Source of the DNA: Candidatus Heimdallarchaeota archaeon | Lineage (GTDB): Archaea; Asgardarchaeota; Heimdallarchaeia; Heimdallarchaeales; Kariarchaeaceae | Length of the DNA stretch: 64,000 nt | Reading direction: 5' to 3' | NCBI GenBank assembly: GCA_026702845.1 | Contig: JADCLS010000002.1 | Location: forward strand, 399,432-463,431 | Shown here: piece after piece, positions 1 through 9,104 of the stretch | How the letters are laid out: every line of letters begins with the position of its first letter | How positions within the stretch are numbered: the first letter of the stretch is position 1 | Position numbers and translations under genes: made by a program | Notes under the pieces: model-generated | What the model was told of the DNA's origin: nothing | What the model saw: only the letters and a program-made list of their open reading frames with translations | The model's database searches: none

Positions 1-77
1 TAGGATACTTGATAAAAATCTGAATTTGATGATTGAAGAGTAACAATAATTATTAAGAGAGCTGAAAACTGACCCAT

Positions 78-1376
78 GTGTTTAGAGAATTTATAGAACA
101 GATGAGATCGGAGGGAATAATATATACCGATAACACTGCTCGATCAAAAATTTACGAGGTGGGAAGAGTACTTGAGGAGCATGATGGTAAACATATCGTT
201 GAGCTGACAAATGTATTGGATTCTGAGTTTCCACTACTTGCAAATATCTGCACTTCAAGAGAGATACTGGCCAAATCAATGGGAATTACAACAGATAAAC
301 TACATTCACATCTTCATGAGGCTCTTCGAGCACCATTAGAACCAAAAGTTGTTGAGGATGCACCCTTTCTACACAATGTTGATGAACATCCAAACATCAA
401 TAATCATCCGGTACCCAAATTCTTCAAAGAGGATGCAGGTCATTACTACACCTCAGGTCTAGTAATAACCAAGGGGCTGGATACAGGAATTCATAACTCC
501 AGCATTCATCGGCAGTTAATCATCTCAGATACCGAGACAACAGCAAGAATTGTACCTCGTCATCTCTTTCATAATATCCGTGTGGCAGAATCACAGGATC
601 AGGATCTACCCATAGCCATTGCCTTTGGTATGCATCCAGCAGTCATTCTTGCAGCATCTACACCGACAGAAATTGAACTTGATGAGATGCATGTTGCCAA
701 TACCCTCGTTGGAGGCAAACTCAGGCGTGTACGGCTGCCAGTTAGTGGAATCCTAGTACCCACACATGCTGAAGTGGTGTATGAGGGAGTGGTTATCAAG
801 CACAGAAAGCATAAGGAAGGCCCATTTGTAGATGTCACAGGAACATTGGATAAGGTCAGAGAAGAACCAGTCTTCCGTATTGACAGAATCTACTACAGAA
901 ATGATGCCTACATGACAACGATACTCCCGTCAAGGATTGAGCATTTTCTCCTAATGGGGCTAGGTAGAGAGGCAAGAATTAAAGAATTTGTCTCCAATGT
1001 GGTTCCAAAGGTCAAGGATGTCTACCTGCCTCCCAGTGGTGGAGGTTGGTTGCATGCCATCGTTAGTGTCAAGAAGCAAACTGAAGGAGATGGAAAGAAT
1101 GTCATCATGGCAGCGTTCGCAGCACATGCATCACTCAAATGGGTAACAGTGGTTGATACTGATATTGATATTCTCGATGCAGAGCATGTCAACTGGGCCG
1201 TAACCACACGGACAGGAGAGAATGATATAATTGTAATACCTAAAGCTAGAGGATCCAGTCTCGATCCATCCATGGATGAAGAGAGCAAAACCGGGATTAA
1301 GGTGGGTATCGATGCCACCATGAGTCTGTACAAATCCATTGATTCATACCGAAGAATAGAGATTCCAAAGGAGTAA
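78..1376 (+). CDS. UbiD family decarboxylase (possible anhydromevalonate phosphate decarboxylase)
   Basis: A 432-residue member of the UbiD family of prenylated-FMN-dependent (de)carboxylases, full length for archaeal forms. Visible signatures are the NSSIHR stretch at about residues 140-145, which binds cofactor and metal in the family, and EGPFVD at 247-252, whose E247 and D252 correspond to the two catalytic acidic residues of UbiD enzymes. The start is a GTG at 78; an ATG two bases earlier is out of frame. In many archaea the UbiD homologue is anhydromevalonate phosphate decarboxylase of the modified mevalonate pathway. That role is inferred here, because no other mevalonate gene and no UbiX is nearby. 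Rio2 follows on the same strand after 60 bases. Confidence 0.85.
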   Translation: MFREFIEQMRSEGIIYTDNTARSKIYEVGRVLEEHDGKHIVELTNVLDSEFPLLANICTSREILAKSMGITTDKLHSHLHEALRAPLEPKVVEDAPFLHNVDEHPNINNHPVPKFFKEDAGHYYTSGLVITKGLDTGIHNSSIHRQLIISDTETTARIVPRHLFHNIRVAESQDQDLPIAIAFGMHPAVILAASTPTEIELDEMHVANTLVGGKLRRVRLPVSGILVPTHAEVVYEGVVIKHRKHKEGPFVDVTGTLDKVREEPVFRIDRIYYRNDAYMTTILPSRIEHFLLMGLGREARIKEFVSNVVPKVKDVYLPPSGGGWLHAIVSVKKQTEGDGKNVIMAAFAAHASLKWVTVVDTDIDILDAEHVNWAVTTRTGENDIIVIPKARGSSLDPSMDEESKTGIKVGIDATMSLYKSIDSYRRIEIPKE

Positions 1377-1436
1377 TTACTCTATTTCACTAAGGTAATC
1401 ACAAGTAATATTAATAATCACTCCATACTATGACTA

Positions 1437-2327
1437 ATGACCCTGATTGGTGCTCAAGTACTCAAAGACCTCAAGGAACGGGATATAAGGATGCTTACTG
1501 CTGTTGAGATAGGTATGATTAGGCACCAGTATGCATCAGTGGAATTTCTCACCTCATTCACTAAATATGGCTCCGTTTTGGTTGAGAAAATCCTCAACAA
1601 AATTCATAAACTCGATCTGATACGCCGCTGGTCAGGTCACTATATCGGATATGAATTGACATTACATGGATATGATGCCCTTGCCCTCAATACTCTGTAT
1701 GAACGCGGAGTGATTGGGAGTATAGGTGCAAAGAAAGGTGAGGGAAAAGAATCGAGTGTGTATTATGCATTGGACAAGGTGGGAGAGGAAGTTATTCTTA
1801 AATTACATCGTGTTGGCTTCAGCTCATTTCAAAGGGTGAAGCAGAAACGAATATACACTTCAGACAAGAAACATATCTCATCACTGTATGCATCCAGATT
1901 ATCTGCAGAATCAGAGGTAAAATGGCTCAAGGTAGCAAATGAAAATCTGTTACGTGCACCACAACTACTGGATATCAACCGACATGTAATTGTACAGGAG
2001 CTGATAAGAGGATACGATTTGCAGAAAATATCCACCTTGGAAGATCCAGAAGAGATATTGCTCCAAGTGCTAGAATTTATTGATCTTGCATGGAACAAGG
2101 GAAAATTTGTACATGGGGATCTATCTGAGCATAATATCATCATCACCATGGATCATCAGGCAGTGATTATTGATTTTCCCCAATCTGTATCAAGTAGAGA
2201 ATCCATGTCGAGAGAGATGTTAGAGCGGGATATCTATAATGTACTTACTTATTTTAAGGGAAAATTCGGATTGGGAATGGATCAAGATGAGGTTTTCAAA
2301 AATATCACCACTCCACAGCCAGAGTAA
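1437..2327 (+). CDS. rio2: RIO2-type serine/threonine protein kinase
   Basis: A 296-residue Rio2 kinase/ATPase. The N-terminal about 90 residues form the Rio2-specific winged helix. A glycine-rich loop GAKKGEGKESSVY lies around residues 98-110, the catalytic loop HGDLSEHN at 226-233 and the metal-binding IDFPQ at 245-249. In eukaryotes and archaea Rio2 drives late maturation of the small ribosomal subunit. Rio1 and a Dim2-like KH protein, which act in the same process, are encoded at 16-17 kb. The C-terminal extension of eukaryotic Rio2 is absent, as is usual in archaea. Confidence 0.93.
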   Translation: MTLIGAQVLKDLKERDIRMLTAVEIGMIRHQYASVEFLTSFTKYGSVLVEKILNKIHKLDLIRRWSGHYIGYELTLHGYDALALNTLYERGVIGSIGAKKGEGKESSVYYALDKVGEEVILKLHRVGFSSFQRVKQKRIYTSDKKHISSLYASRLSAESEVKWLKVANENLLRAPQLLDINRHVIVQELIRGYDLQKISTLEDPEEILLQVLEFIDLAWNKGKFVHGDLSEHNIIITMDHQAVIIDFPQSVSSRESMSREMLERDIYNVLTYFKGKFGLGMDQDEVFKNITTPQPE

Positions 2328-2425
2328 AATATCTTGTGAATTACTTGTAAATTACGAAATCCTATCCCAAAACACAATTAAAGAACGCTGAGAATTCATA
2401 ACATCGAAGAGAGGATAATCGTAAA

Positions 2426-4306
2426 ATGAAAGACGTATATCAACCCTCAAAAGAAATTATCGAAAATGCTAATGTTAAGGAGTATGATCAGAGATACAAG
2501 TTCTCATTGGAACATAATGAAAAATTCTGGGCAGAACAAGCAGATCAACTAGATTGGCAGAAGAAGTGGGATAAGGTTCTTGATGATAGTAACAAACCAT
2601 TTTTCAAATGGTTTTCAGGTGCAAAAACGAATATCGTACACAATGCAATTGATCGGCATATGATGACATCGGTAAGAAATAAATTGGCCTTTATCTGGGA
2701 AGGGGAGCCTGGAGACCAAAAAGTCTACTCCTATCACTCGCTTAACCGTGAAGTGTGTATGATGGCCAATGTGATCAAATCCATGGGTATCAAGAAGGGT
2801 GATATTGTTACTATCTATATGCCTCAGATACCTGAATTAGTCTTTGCAATGCTCGCTTGTGCTAAGATTGGTGCTGCCCATTCCGTTGTGTATGCAGGTT
2901 TCAGCCGTGAAGCTCTTGCTGACAGGATACAGGATGCTCAATCGAAGTTGCTAATTACTGCAGATGGAGGTTGGAGAAGAGGTAAGGTGGTAGATCTAAA
3001 ATCCATTGCCGATGAGGCCATGAAGCGGTCACCCACCATTCAATCCTGTATTGTGGTCAAGAGAACAGAACATGGGGTAAATCTGGAGCAGGGAAGAGAT
3101 TTCTGGTATCATAGGCTCTGTGATCTGCCAGTTGCAAGTGGATTTTGTGAAACAGAAGTTATGGATGCGGAAGATTCCTTATTTATTTTGTACACTAGTG
3201 GTACTACAGGTCGTCCCAAGGGAGTTGTACATACTCATGGTGGCTACTCTGTCTATACCTCACACGTCCTTCACTCAGTATTTGATCTCAAACCAGAGGA
3301 TAGGTGGTGGTGTTTGGCAGATCCTGGATGGATCACTGGCCATTCCTTTATTGTGTATGCCCCATTAATCCTGGGGGCAACCACAATCCTCTACGAGGGG
3401 GCACCAACCTATCCCTATCCTGACCGCGTCTGGCGGATGATCTCTAGATTTGGAGTGAATGTCTTTTATACTAGCCCCACCGCGATTCGAGGATTAATGA
3501 GATATGGTGATAGCTGGGCACAGAAACACGATCTATCCAGCCTCAGATTGCTTGGAACAGTCGGTGAGCCAATAAATCCTGCAGCATGGGAATGGTACTA
3601 TAATGTTGTTGGCCAGAAACGTTGCCCCATCATGGACACTTGGTGGCAGACAGAAACGGGTGGATTCATGATTAGTCCGTTACCCATCACTCCACTCAGA
3701 CCAGGAAGTGCTACAAAGCCTCTATTTGGCATTGAGGCAGATGTTGTCACTGAAGAGGGACAGAGTGTCAAGCCTGGTGAGGAGGGTATCTTGGTAATAA
3801 AACGACCATGGCCAGGTATGGCAAGAACTATTTATGGAGATCCGGAAAGGTACAAGGAAACTTACTGGAAAAGATTTGAGAAGCAAGGATGGTACACGGC
3901 TGGAGATTCTGCTAGAAAGGATAAGGAAGGTTACTTCTATATTATAGCCCGGCTTGATGATGTCATTAAGGTATCTGGGTATCGGTTAGGTACTGCAGAG
4001 GTGGAATCAGCACTTGTAAGCCATCCATCAGTCGCAGAAGCAGCAGTTATCGCCCTACCACATGAGCTAAGAGGAAATGCCATTCATGCCTTTGTTATCC
4101 TCAGTGCCTTGGCCAAGGATAATGGTGATTTGGAAGCAGCCATCAAATTACATGTGAGAAATGAGATGGGTCCAATCGCAGTACCTGAATCGGTTAAGGT
4201 GGTGGAGAGTCTGCCTAAAACTAGATCAGGTAAGATCATGCGAAGAGTACTGAAGGCTCAAGCTCTTGGACAGGATCCTGGTGATCTCTCAACCATTGAG
4301 GAATGA
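2426..4306 (+). CDS. acs: Acetyl-CoA synthetase (AMP-forming)
   Basis: A 626-residue ANL-superfamily acyl-adenylating enzyme that converts acetate, ATP and CoA to acetyl-CoA, AMP and PPi. The AMP-binding signature YTSGTTGRPKG sits near residue 256. The motif DTWWQTETGG near 404 carries the tryptophan that limits the acyl pocket to acetate in Acs. The C-terminal KTRSGKIMRR holds the adenylation lysine at about 603, the site of regulatory acetylation in the family. The N-terminal acetyl-CoA synthetase cap is present. Length is close to the usual 630-650. Propionate as substrate cannot be excluded. It is probably monocistronic. Confidence 0.93.
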   Translation: MKDVYQPSKEIIENANVKEYDQRYKFSLEHNEKFWAEQADQLDWQKKWDKVLDDSNKPFFKWFSGAKTNIVHNAIDRHMMTSVRNKLAFIWEGEPGDQKVYSYHSLNREVCMMANVIKSMGIKKGDIVTIYMPQIPELVFAMLACAKIGAAHSVVYAGFSREALADRIQDAQSKLLITADGGWRRGKVVDLKSIADEAMKRSPTIQSCIVVKRTEHGVNLEQGRDFWYHRLCDLPVASGFCETEVMDAEDSLFILYTSGTTGRPKGVVHTHGGYSVYTSHVLHSVFDLKPEDRWWCLADPGWITGHSFIVYAPLILGATTILYEGAPTYPYPDRVWRMISRFGVNVFYTSPTAIRGLMRYGDSWAQKHDLSSLRLLGTVGEPINPAAWEWYYNVVGQKRCPIMDTWWQTETGGFMISPLPITPLRPGSATKPLFGIEADVVTEEGQSVKPGEEGILVIKRPWPGMARTIYGDPERYKETYWKRFEKQGWYTAGDSARKDKEGYFYIIARLDDVIKVSGYRLGTAEVESALVSHPSVAEAAVIALPHELRGNAIHAFVILSALAKDNGDLEAAIKLHVRNEMGPIAVPESVKVVESLPKTRSGKIMRRVLKAQALGQDPGDLSTIEE

Positions 4307-4381
4307 ATTCCATAACAATTATGAAAAATAGGTAATTTCACAAGATCATGAATAGTTATTGTAATAGTTTAGAATTAAGAG

Positions 4382-5329
4382 TTATATTTCATTAGGTGAG
4401 ATTCTCTCAAAGGTAGATACTTTTCTTCGGGCTCGGGGATCTGCCTCAAACTGCTCAAGAGCGACATTGAATCCCTCAATGAACTCCTCTGCTTTTTGTT
4501 TAAGCACATCTGCAGCTTTGGTAACTATGCTCTCCACAGTTAATGCACCGGTACTCTCAACATAGAATATTATCTGGCTGTCATCACCCTCAACCATAAT
4601 GGGTGATTTCTGTTTAGCTTTGCTATCTTTGGATTTAGTTTGATAGACATTGACACACTCCATGCACAGATTACAAGAGAGAGGAGACTTGATATTCACA
4701 GCCTGATTATCCTCATCAAACATGAGAACGCCACGGGGACATGCCTCAGCAATTGGCTTAGCATATTGCTTGGCATCTTCTGCTTCAGAGAAATTAAACT
4801 CCAATTTGGGCATGAACTGATAACCTAGAGAACTTGTGGGTTGCCATTTGGCATGCTCTCTACCTGTTCCCATCCTGGCAACAGCTTCTAAAATGAGACG
4901 TTGATCCTGACCCATTTTCATTATGGGGATCTCATCATTTACTGGATACACCTCATAATTATCAGATTCAATATCCTTGGAATAGATCATCATAGTGGTT
5001 TTGTTATCTGTTTCCTGTGTGAGACGTAGGGTTACTGTACATTCACTGCATCCATTTCCCTCACATTGATCACAGCTTACCATATCATTCAACTCGATTT
5101 CAGAGTTCAGTGGGATCAAACCCAGCCTATGAGCAATAAACTCGTCAAAAAGAGCAAGTGTATTCTCTATGATAATAACCTCATCGATGGCAAGTGTGGG
5201 TACATAGGATAAAATAAGACGTCTAATGGTATTAGCAAATGCTGGAAAGGTCTCTGTAACCAGAAATCTCTTCTTCATATCATCTTCTTCAGTTGATGTA
5301 TCAGAGATTGGAAGTTGCCTTACATCCAT
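4382..5329 (-). CDS. rpo3: DNA-directed RNA polymerase subunit Rpo3 (subunit D)
   Basis: A 315-residue archaeal RNA polymerase subunit D, the alpha/Rpb3 counterpart that pairs with Rpo11 to nucleate assembly. The opening FANTIRRLILSYVPTLAIDEV is the alpha-type dimerisation region. C86, C89, C94 and C97 form a zinc-type knuckle. C197, C219, C222 and C225 make a ferredoxin-like 4Fe-4S domain, which many but not all archaeal subunits keep. The gene is usually found beside rps11 and rpl18e; here it stands alone on the minus strand, convergent with acs and divergent from eL38. Confidence 0.93.
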   Translation of the reverse strand: MDVRQLPISDTSTEEDDMKKRFLVTETFPAFANTIRRLILSYVPTLAIDEVIIIENTLALFDEFIAHRLGLIPLNSEIELNDMVSCDQCEGNGCSECTVTLRLTQETDNKTTMMIYSKDIESDNYEVYPVNDEIPIMKMGQDQRLILEAVARMGTGREHAKWQPTSSLGYQFMPKLEFNFSEAEDAKQYAKPIAEACPRGVLMFDEDNQAVNIKSPLSCNLCMECVNVYQTKSKDSKAKQKSPIMVEGDDSQIIFYVESTGALTVESIVTKAADVLKQKAEEFIEGFNVALEQFEADPRARRKVSTFERISPNEI

Positions 5330-5474
5330 AATTCTTCAGTATTTTCACATCGCATTCCATGTTATAAATTAATATATATTGAGCAAATGAAAAATATCAC
5401 ATTTGCTCGTGTTGATGGTGAAGTGCTAGTGATCATATCGATTGCTTTTTTATCACCTAGGAGCAAGGCATTGT

Positions 5475-5684
5475 ATGCCAAAAGAAATCACGAAAGAGGA
5501 AATACCTAGTATCATTCCCTTCACACAGTCAGCCAGCGTTAAAAGAACAGGAGACAAAGTAAAGTTCAAACTCAGAACAAAGAAGACTTTGTATACAATT
5601 GTTGCTAGTACCGATGAGGCTGATGATGTGGAGAGTGTGATCACTTCATCCGGTAAATCCATCGATATTCTAGAGCTTGATTAG
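5475..5684 (+). CDS. rpl38e: Ribosomal protein eL38
   Basis: A 69-residue large-subunit protein. The core with DKVKFKLRT and LYTIVAS matches the eL38 pattern of FK.R....LYTLV, followed by the short helix-strand tail. The ATG at 5475 was chosen because the family begins at MPKEI-like residues; an in-frame ATG 33 bases upstream would add a non-conserved leader. eL38 is found in eukaryotes and only some archaea (Crenarchaeota, Korarchaeota, Asgard), so it supports the lineage call. The methyltransferase gene starts two bases after its stop, so the two are probably co-transcribed. Confidence 0.85.
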   Translation: MPKEITKEEIPSIIPFTQSASVKRTGDKVKFKLRTKKTLYTIVASTDEADDVESVITSSGKSIDILELD

Positions 5685-5686
5685 CT

Positions 5687-6487
5687 TTGCAAATTATTAA
5701 TATAAGCAAAAACTGTATCAGAATACAAGAAGCTTTAGATCTATACCCAGCATTGGCTAAGTACGCAAGCAATGGAAAGATTGATCTTGGTAATAAAGAT
5801 GCCTTGATTGAGTATAATAAAGCTATAGCTTGGATACTCCTTGATCTCAAATTCACAGTACCATCCAATTTTCTTATCCCTACCATATGTTTGAGGTATA
5901 ATTATCTCGATATTCTTATCAGGCGATTTCAGCCCAGACACATTCTAGAGATAGGAACAGGTAGTACTGCCATCTTGGCCATGATTGCAGCAAAAAAATA
6001 TCAGATTCCTGTAACTGCCACCGAGATAAACACTGAAAGCCTTAATTGGGCAAGAAAGAATATCGAGCTGAATGCTGTTGATCACCTCATCACCTTGATA
6101 CAGAGCACCGGGGGGATAATAAACGGAGTAATCCCTAAAGATGCATATTTTGATATGCTTGTGTGTTATCCACCTATGTATCCTCAAGAGGATAGGAAAA
6201 ACTTCGAAGATCAGCGAAAGGAGAGGGGATTTCAAGGTGTGCCATCAGAGATGGTAGGTGGAGGAAAGGATGGATTTGATTTCATTGCTCATTTGATCGA
6301 AGAAGTTATTGTCTCTGGGCAAGTAGGAATTATCACCATATTGAATATCAAGAGAACACATGCAGATCAATGCATGGAGCGACTTCAAGAGGCACAGATC
6401 TCAGCTGAGATGATAGAATTACTTGCTGGAAATCGTAAACGTTACATCGTAATTGGATATATAGGAATTAGTCGATCTGATCCTTGA
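5687..6487 (+). CDS. RlmF/METTL16-like SAM-dependent methyltransferase
   Basis: A 266-residue class I methyltransferase starting at TTG two bases after the eL38 stop. SAM motif I ILEIGTGSTAIL lies at about 85-96 and an acidic TEIN follows beta-2. The stretch from the catalytic-loop position (CYPPMYPQED, about 161-170) to ERGFQGVPSEMVGGGKDGF resembles the RlmF/METTL16 family, which N6-methylates adenosine in rRNA, U6 snRNA or other RNAs. The family NPPF loop reads YPPM here, so the asparagine is replaced; activity or substrate may differ. Operon placement after a ribosomal protein gene fits an RNA target, which is inference. Confidence 0.65.
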   Translation: MQIINISKNCIRIQEALDLYPALAKYASNGKIDLGNKDALIEYNKAIAWILLDLKFTVPSNFLIPTICLRYNYLDILIRRFQPRHILEIGTGSTAILAMIAAKKYQIPVTATEINTESLNWARKNIELNAVDHLITLIQSTGGIINGVIPKDAYFDMLVCYPPMYPQEDRKNFEDQRKERGFQGVPSEMVGGGKDGFDFIAHLIEEVIVSGQVGIITILNIKRTHADQCMERLQEAQISAEMIELLAGNRKRYIVIGYIGISRSDP

Positions 6488-6529
6488 TTAAGAATAATAT
6501 TTTTATTGCAGTATGGGATTCCTACTGGT

Positions 6530-6793
6530 ATGGAAACTGAAGACATCAATAAACTATATGAGTGGGTCAATTCTCGATACGAGCAATATGCTCAGGGAAT
6601 AATAACTGAGGAAGAGTACCTCAAAGATTTGGATTATTATAAAAAGAAACTGGCTCAAAGTGAGCAGGACATTCAACAATACGTAACTGAGGAAGAAGAG
6701 GTTTCTAACCAGGAAAAAATCAATCCAAATAAGGTGAGATCTACTTCTATTGCGGGTTTGAGAGCTAAATTACTAGAAGAGATGAAGGATTAG
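6530..6793 (+). CDS. Small hypothetical charged helical protein
   Basis: I do not recognise this 87-residue protein. It is highly charged, with a long predicted helix rich in Glu, Lys, Gln and Tyr (DYYKKKLAQSEQDIQQY), and ends in a basic-amphipathic stretch (SIAGLRAKLLEEMKD). There are no cysteines and no membrane segment. The ATG at 6530 is preferred over an in-frame TTG at 6506. It sits between the methyltransferase and uL11 on the same strand, so a translation-linked role is possible but unsupported by motifs. Confidence 0.6.
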   Translation: METEDINKLYEWVNSRYEQYAQGIITEEEYLKDLDYYKKKLAQSEQDIQQYVTEEEEVSNQEKINPNKVRSTSIAGLRAKLLEEMKD

Positions 6794-6840
6794 ATCAAAA
6801 AACTATATTTGAATCTTAACATTTCTGTTTTGCAACATTA

Positions 6841-6851
6841 TTTTTAAAATA
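6841..6851 (+). promoter_or_regulatory. Predicted TATA box for uL11
   Basis: An A/T-only TTTTTAAAATA stretch lies about 30 bases before the uL11 start, so the predicted transcript would have a short leader. Assigned by position and composition only. Confidence 0.4.
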
Positions 6852-6881
6852 AAGAATCTAGAAAGTGATAATAGATTAAAT

Positions 6882-7391
6882 ATGGCAGATGATTTTGAAG
6901 TAGTATCACTATTAGTAGATGCAGGTAAAGCAAAGCCCGGTGGAAGTATCAACCCCACCCTTGGGCCCCTAGGTGTCAATATACCCAACGTACTAGCAGA
7001 AATAAACGCACAAACCGCACACTTTGAAGGTATGCAAGTACCTGTTGAGGTAAAGGTAAACAAGGCCAACAGAAAATTTACCATCAGTGTGGGATTACCA
7101 CCAACATCAGCACTTATCAAGAATGAACTTGGTCTAGCCAAGGGCTCTGGAAAAAGTGGATCTGAGGTATTAGCCAATGGCACAATTGACCAATTCATCA
7201 AGGTTGCCTATTCCAAGCGCACCGATCTTCTAGCTGCCAGTCTAGCAGCAGCCACCAAGGAGGTTCTTGGAACCGCTGTTTGCATGGGTATTACCATTGA
7301 GGGACAGGATCCTAGAGAAATTCAGAAGAGAATAGATGCCGGTGATTTTGAGAGCAATTTTGCCTCCTTTCTGAAAGAAAACCCCTTTTAG
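6882..7391 (+). CDS. rpl11: Ribosomal protein uL11
   Basis: A 169-residue uL11, which binds the GTPase-associated region of 23S rRNA. The N-terminal KPGGSINPTLGPLGVNI and the central PPTSALI loop are diagnostic. It has the longer C-terminal extension typical of archaea. The usual neighbours uL1 and uL10 are absent, so the L11 gene stands apart. Its own promoter is suggested by an A/T-rich box about 40 bases upstream. Confidence 0.96.
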   Translation: MADDFEVVSLLVDAGKAKPGGSINPTLGPLGVNIPNVLAEINAQTAHFEGMQVPVEVKVNKANRKFTISVGLPPTSALIKNELGLAKGSGKSGSEVLANGTIDQFIKVAYSKRTDLLAASLAAATKEVLGTAVCMGITIEGQDPREIQKRIDAGDFESNFASFLKENPF

Positions 7392-7460
7392 TTAAGCTGA
7401 AATAATCATTTTTTAAATTATCAATAATTTGAATTAAATAAAACAGTCCAATGTTGAATA

Positions 7461-7470
7461 GTTTAAATAA
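7461..7470 (+). promoter_or_regulatory. Predicted TATA box for the coiled-coil/proline-rich gene
   Basis: GTTTAAATAA lies 26 bases before the ATG at 7496, the spacing expected for a nearly leaderless archaeal transcript. Confidence 0.45.
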
Positions 7471-7495
7471 GTCAATATAACCTTATTATTTACGG

Positions 7496-8293
7496 ATGAG
7501 CAGCAGTAGTAGTAGCGATGCATACTCTAGGGCAATAAAGCTTCTGGGACAGAAATTGGAAAAGACAAGGGAACGCATCCAGGAAAAATTTAACGAGGTT
7601 GATACTAGACTAGAAAAAATGGATACTATTATGAATGGTGTTCAGTTGAAACTAGATCAGGATAACTCCAATTATGTCGATCAGAGTGTAGTCCAGAAAC
7701 TGAATGAAAAAATTGGCCTACTGGAAAATACCATAAATTCCCTTCAAAATGAGATCAAGGAGATGAGAGAAGAGATGGCCAAGCAAAAGACTGCAGAACC
7801 AGTGAAACAATCATTTACTCCTCCTGCAAAAACTCCCAGCCCACCACCACCAGGTACCCCCCCCAATAGAGAAACCCCAAAACCCAACCCCCCACCATCC
7901 TCACCCACAAGTAGCCCATTGAGCAGTACAGGCCAATCGAGCGCTGCGAGTTTACTATCAAATCTACCCAAAGCTACAGACGCTATAACTACACCTAAGA
8001 AACCTGAGATTCCCAGTGCACCTCCTTCTGCAGCCAGTTCTATCCCAAGCACACAAGATAAGCCTCCAACTAGCAAACCAATTATTCCCAGTGCACCAGC
8101 AATGCCCAGCTCACTGAAGAAACCTGCCAGTACGGTATCAGGGGTCGCATCATCCATAAAGATGCCGAGTACTCCTAGTAAAACTCCAAAGAAGGGATTA
8201 TCACCTGCAGAAGATGGAGCAGATAAAGATTCATTACTAGAGGCATTGAAATCAATAGATTCACTTGTTGTAGATGGAGATGACTCCGAGTAA
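7496..8293 (+). CDS. Coiled-coil protein with proline/serine-rich disordered tail
   Basis: A 265-residue protein with no recognised family. After a short serine run, residues about 10-100 form a charged coiled coil (KLEKTRERIQEKF and similar heptads). Residues about 105-235 are low-complexity Pro/Ser/Thr/Lys with polyproline patches such as PSPPPPGTPP and PKPNPPPSSP, plus SAP-type repeats. The C-terminal about 25 residues form an acidic amphipathic helix (SLLEALKSIDSL). The layout looks like an oligomeric scaffold with ligand motifs for polyproline-binding partners. Asgard profilins bind polyproline, so a cytoskeletal link is conceivable but unproven. It lies between uL11 and uS12 with its own TATA-like box. 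Confidence 0.75.
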   Translation: MSSSSSSDAYSRAIKLLGQKLEKTRERIQEKFNEVDTRLEKMDTIMNGVQLKLDQDNSNYVDQSVVQKLNEKIGLLENTINSLQNEIKEMREEMAKQKTAEPVKQSFTPPAKTPSPPPPGTPPNRETPKPNPPPSSPTSSPLSSTGQSSAASLLSNLPKATDAITTPKKPEIPSAPPSAASSIPSTQDKPPTSKPIIPSAPAMPSSLKKPASTVSGVASSIKMPSTPSKTPKKGLSPAEDGADKDSLLEALKSIDSLVVDGDDSE

Positions 8294-8334
8294 ACATTTA
8301 TACCCGATTCCTACTAAACGATTGATTTCTAACT

Positions 8335-8344
8335 AAATATATAA
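8335..8344 (+). promoter_or_regulatory. Predicted TATA box for uS12
   Basis: AAATATATAA followed by an A-rich tract lies 38 bases ahead of the uS12 start codon, consistent with an archaeal TATA element and a short leader. Confidence 0.5.
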
Positions 8345-8382
8345 AAAAGAAAAGTACCACAAAAAGATAAAGAGGATATTAC

Positions 8383-8829
8383 ATGCCAAGAAGCAGAAAA
8401 TCACCAAATGGTATCATGGCAGCACGTACATTGAAGAAAAAGCGACAGCATTTCCGTTGGAAAGATAAGCGATACCTACGTAGAAAAATGGGCCTAGATA
8501 AGAAAGCCGATCCACTCGAGGGTGCACCACTAGCCAGAGGTGTTGTCCTAGACAAGTATGGTGTTGGAGCAAAGCAGCCCAACTCCGCCCTAAGAAAGTG
8601 TGTGAGAGTTCAACTTGTAAAAAATGGAAAACAGATTGGAGCTTATGTCCCCCATGATGGTGGTTTACTCTACATTGACAGCCATGATGAGGTTATGGTT
8701 CAAGGCATTGGTGGATCATCTGGAGGAGCTAAAGGAGATATCCCAGGTATCAAATGGAGCGTAACAAAGGTGAATGGAGCCGATCTGAACATGTTGGTTA
8801 CAGGTCGTAAAGAAAAACCACAACGATAA
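8383..8829 (+). CDS. rps12: Ribosomal protein uS12
   Basis: A 148-residue archaeal/eukaryotic-type uS12 (Rps23 in eukaryotes) of the decoding centre. Key signatures are [15 protein letters not shown], the decoding-site loop, and the downstream VPHDGG. The N-terminal basic extension is typical of archaea. The usual archaeal partners (rpl30e, nusA, rps7) are absent next to it, so it appears relocated. AGAGGATATT before the ATG may act as a weak ribosome binding site. Confidence 0.96.
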   Translation: MPRSRKSPNGIMAARTLKKKRQHFRWKDKRYLRRKMGLDKKADPLEGAPLARGVVLDKYGVGAKQPNSALRKCVRVQLVKNGKQIGAYVPHDGGLLYIDSHDEVMVQGIGGSSGGAKGDIPGIKWSVTKVNGADLNMLVTGRKEKPQR

Positions 8830-9048
8830 TTTTATCAAATATCATCAAGAAGTCACCGGATAATTCCAATTAAAATAGAAGTTAAAGATACTTGAGGATT
8901 AAGATACAAAAATTGTTCACCCTAATTTGATATAGTTATACTTTAATTATTAAACTCAATCAAAATGAATAATTTAATGAAACAAAGCAAAAATAGAGCA
9001 TGAGTTTATGTTTCGAGAATTTTTTTGGATTTTTTACATAAATGTAGT

Positions 9049-9074
9049 TATTATAGTAATCAATTACTATAATA
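9049..9074. promoter_or_regulatory. Perfect inverted repeat, candidate operator of the hydrogenase operon
   Basis: Two 12-base arms (TATTATAGTAAT and its exact complement) flank a CA centre at 9061-9062. The element lies about 30 bases upstream of the TATA-like box at 9105 that precedes the longin-hdrA-mvh gene run. A dimeric regulator could bind here. It is in a 329-base noncoding stretch (8830-9158) in which nothing else stands out. Confidence 0.5.
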
Positions 9075-9104
9075 TAGGTAGGGCAACGCTGAGAACCAAA
9101 TGGG

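Noticed and set aside
5315..5509. 64-residue plus-strand frame upstream of eL38
   Set aside because: It overlaps eL38 in another frame and the rpo3 start; no conserved features.
7744..8157. Long antisense open frame inside the proline-rich gene
   Set aside because: It is the glycine/leucine shadow of the low-complexity Pro/Ser sequence on the plus strand.
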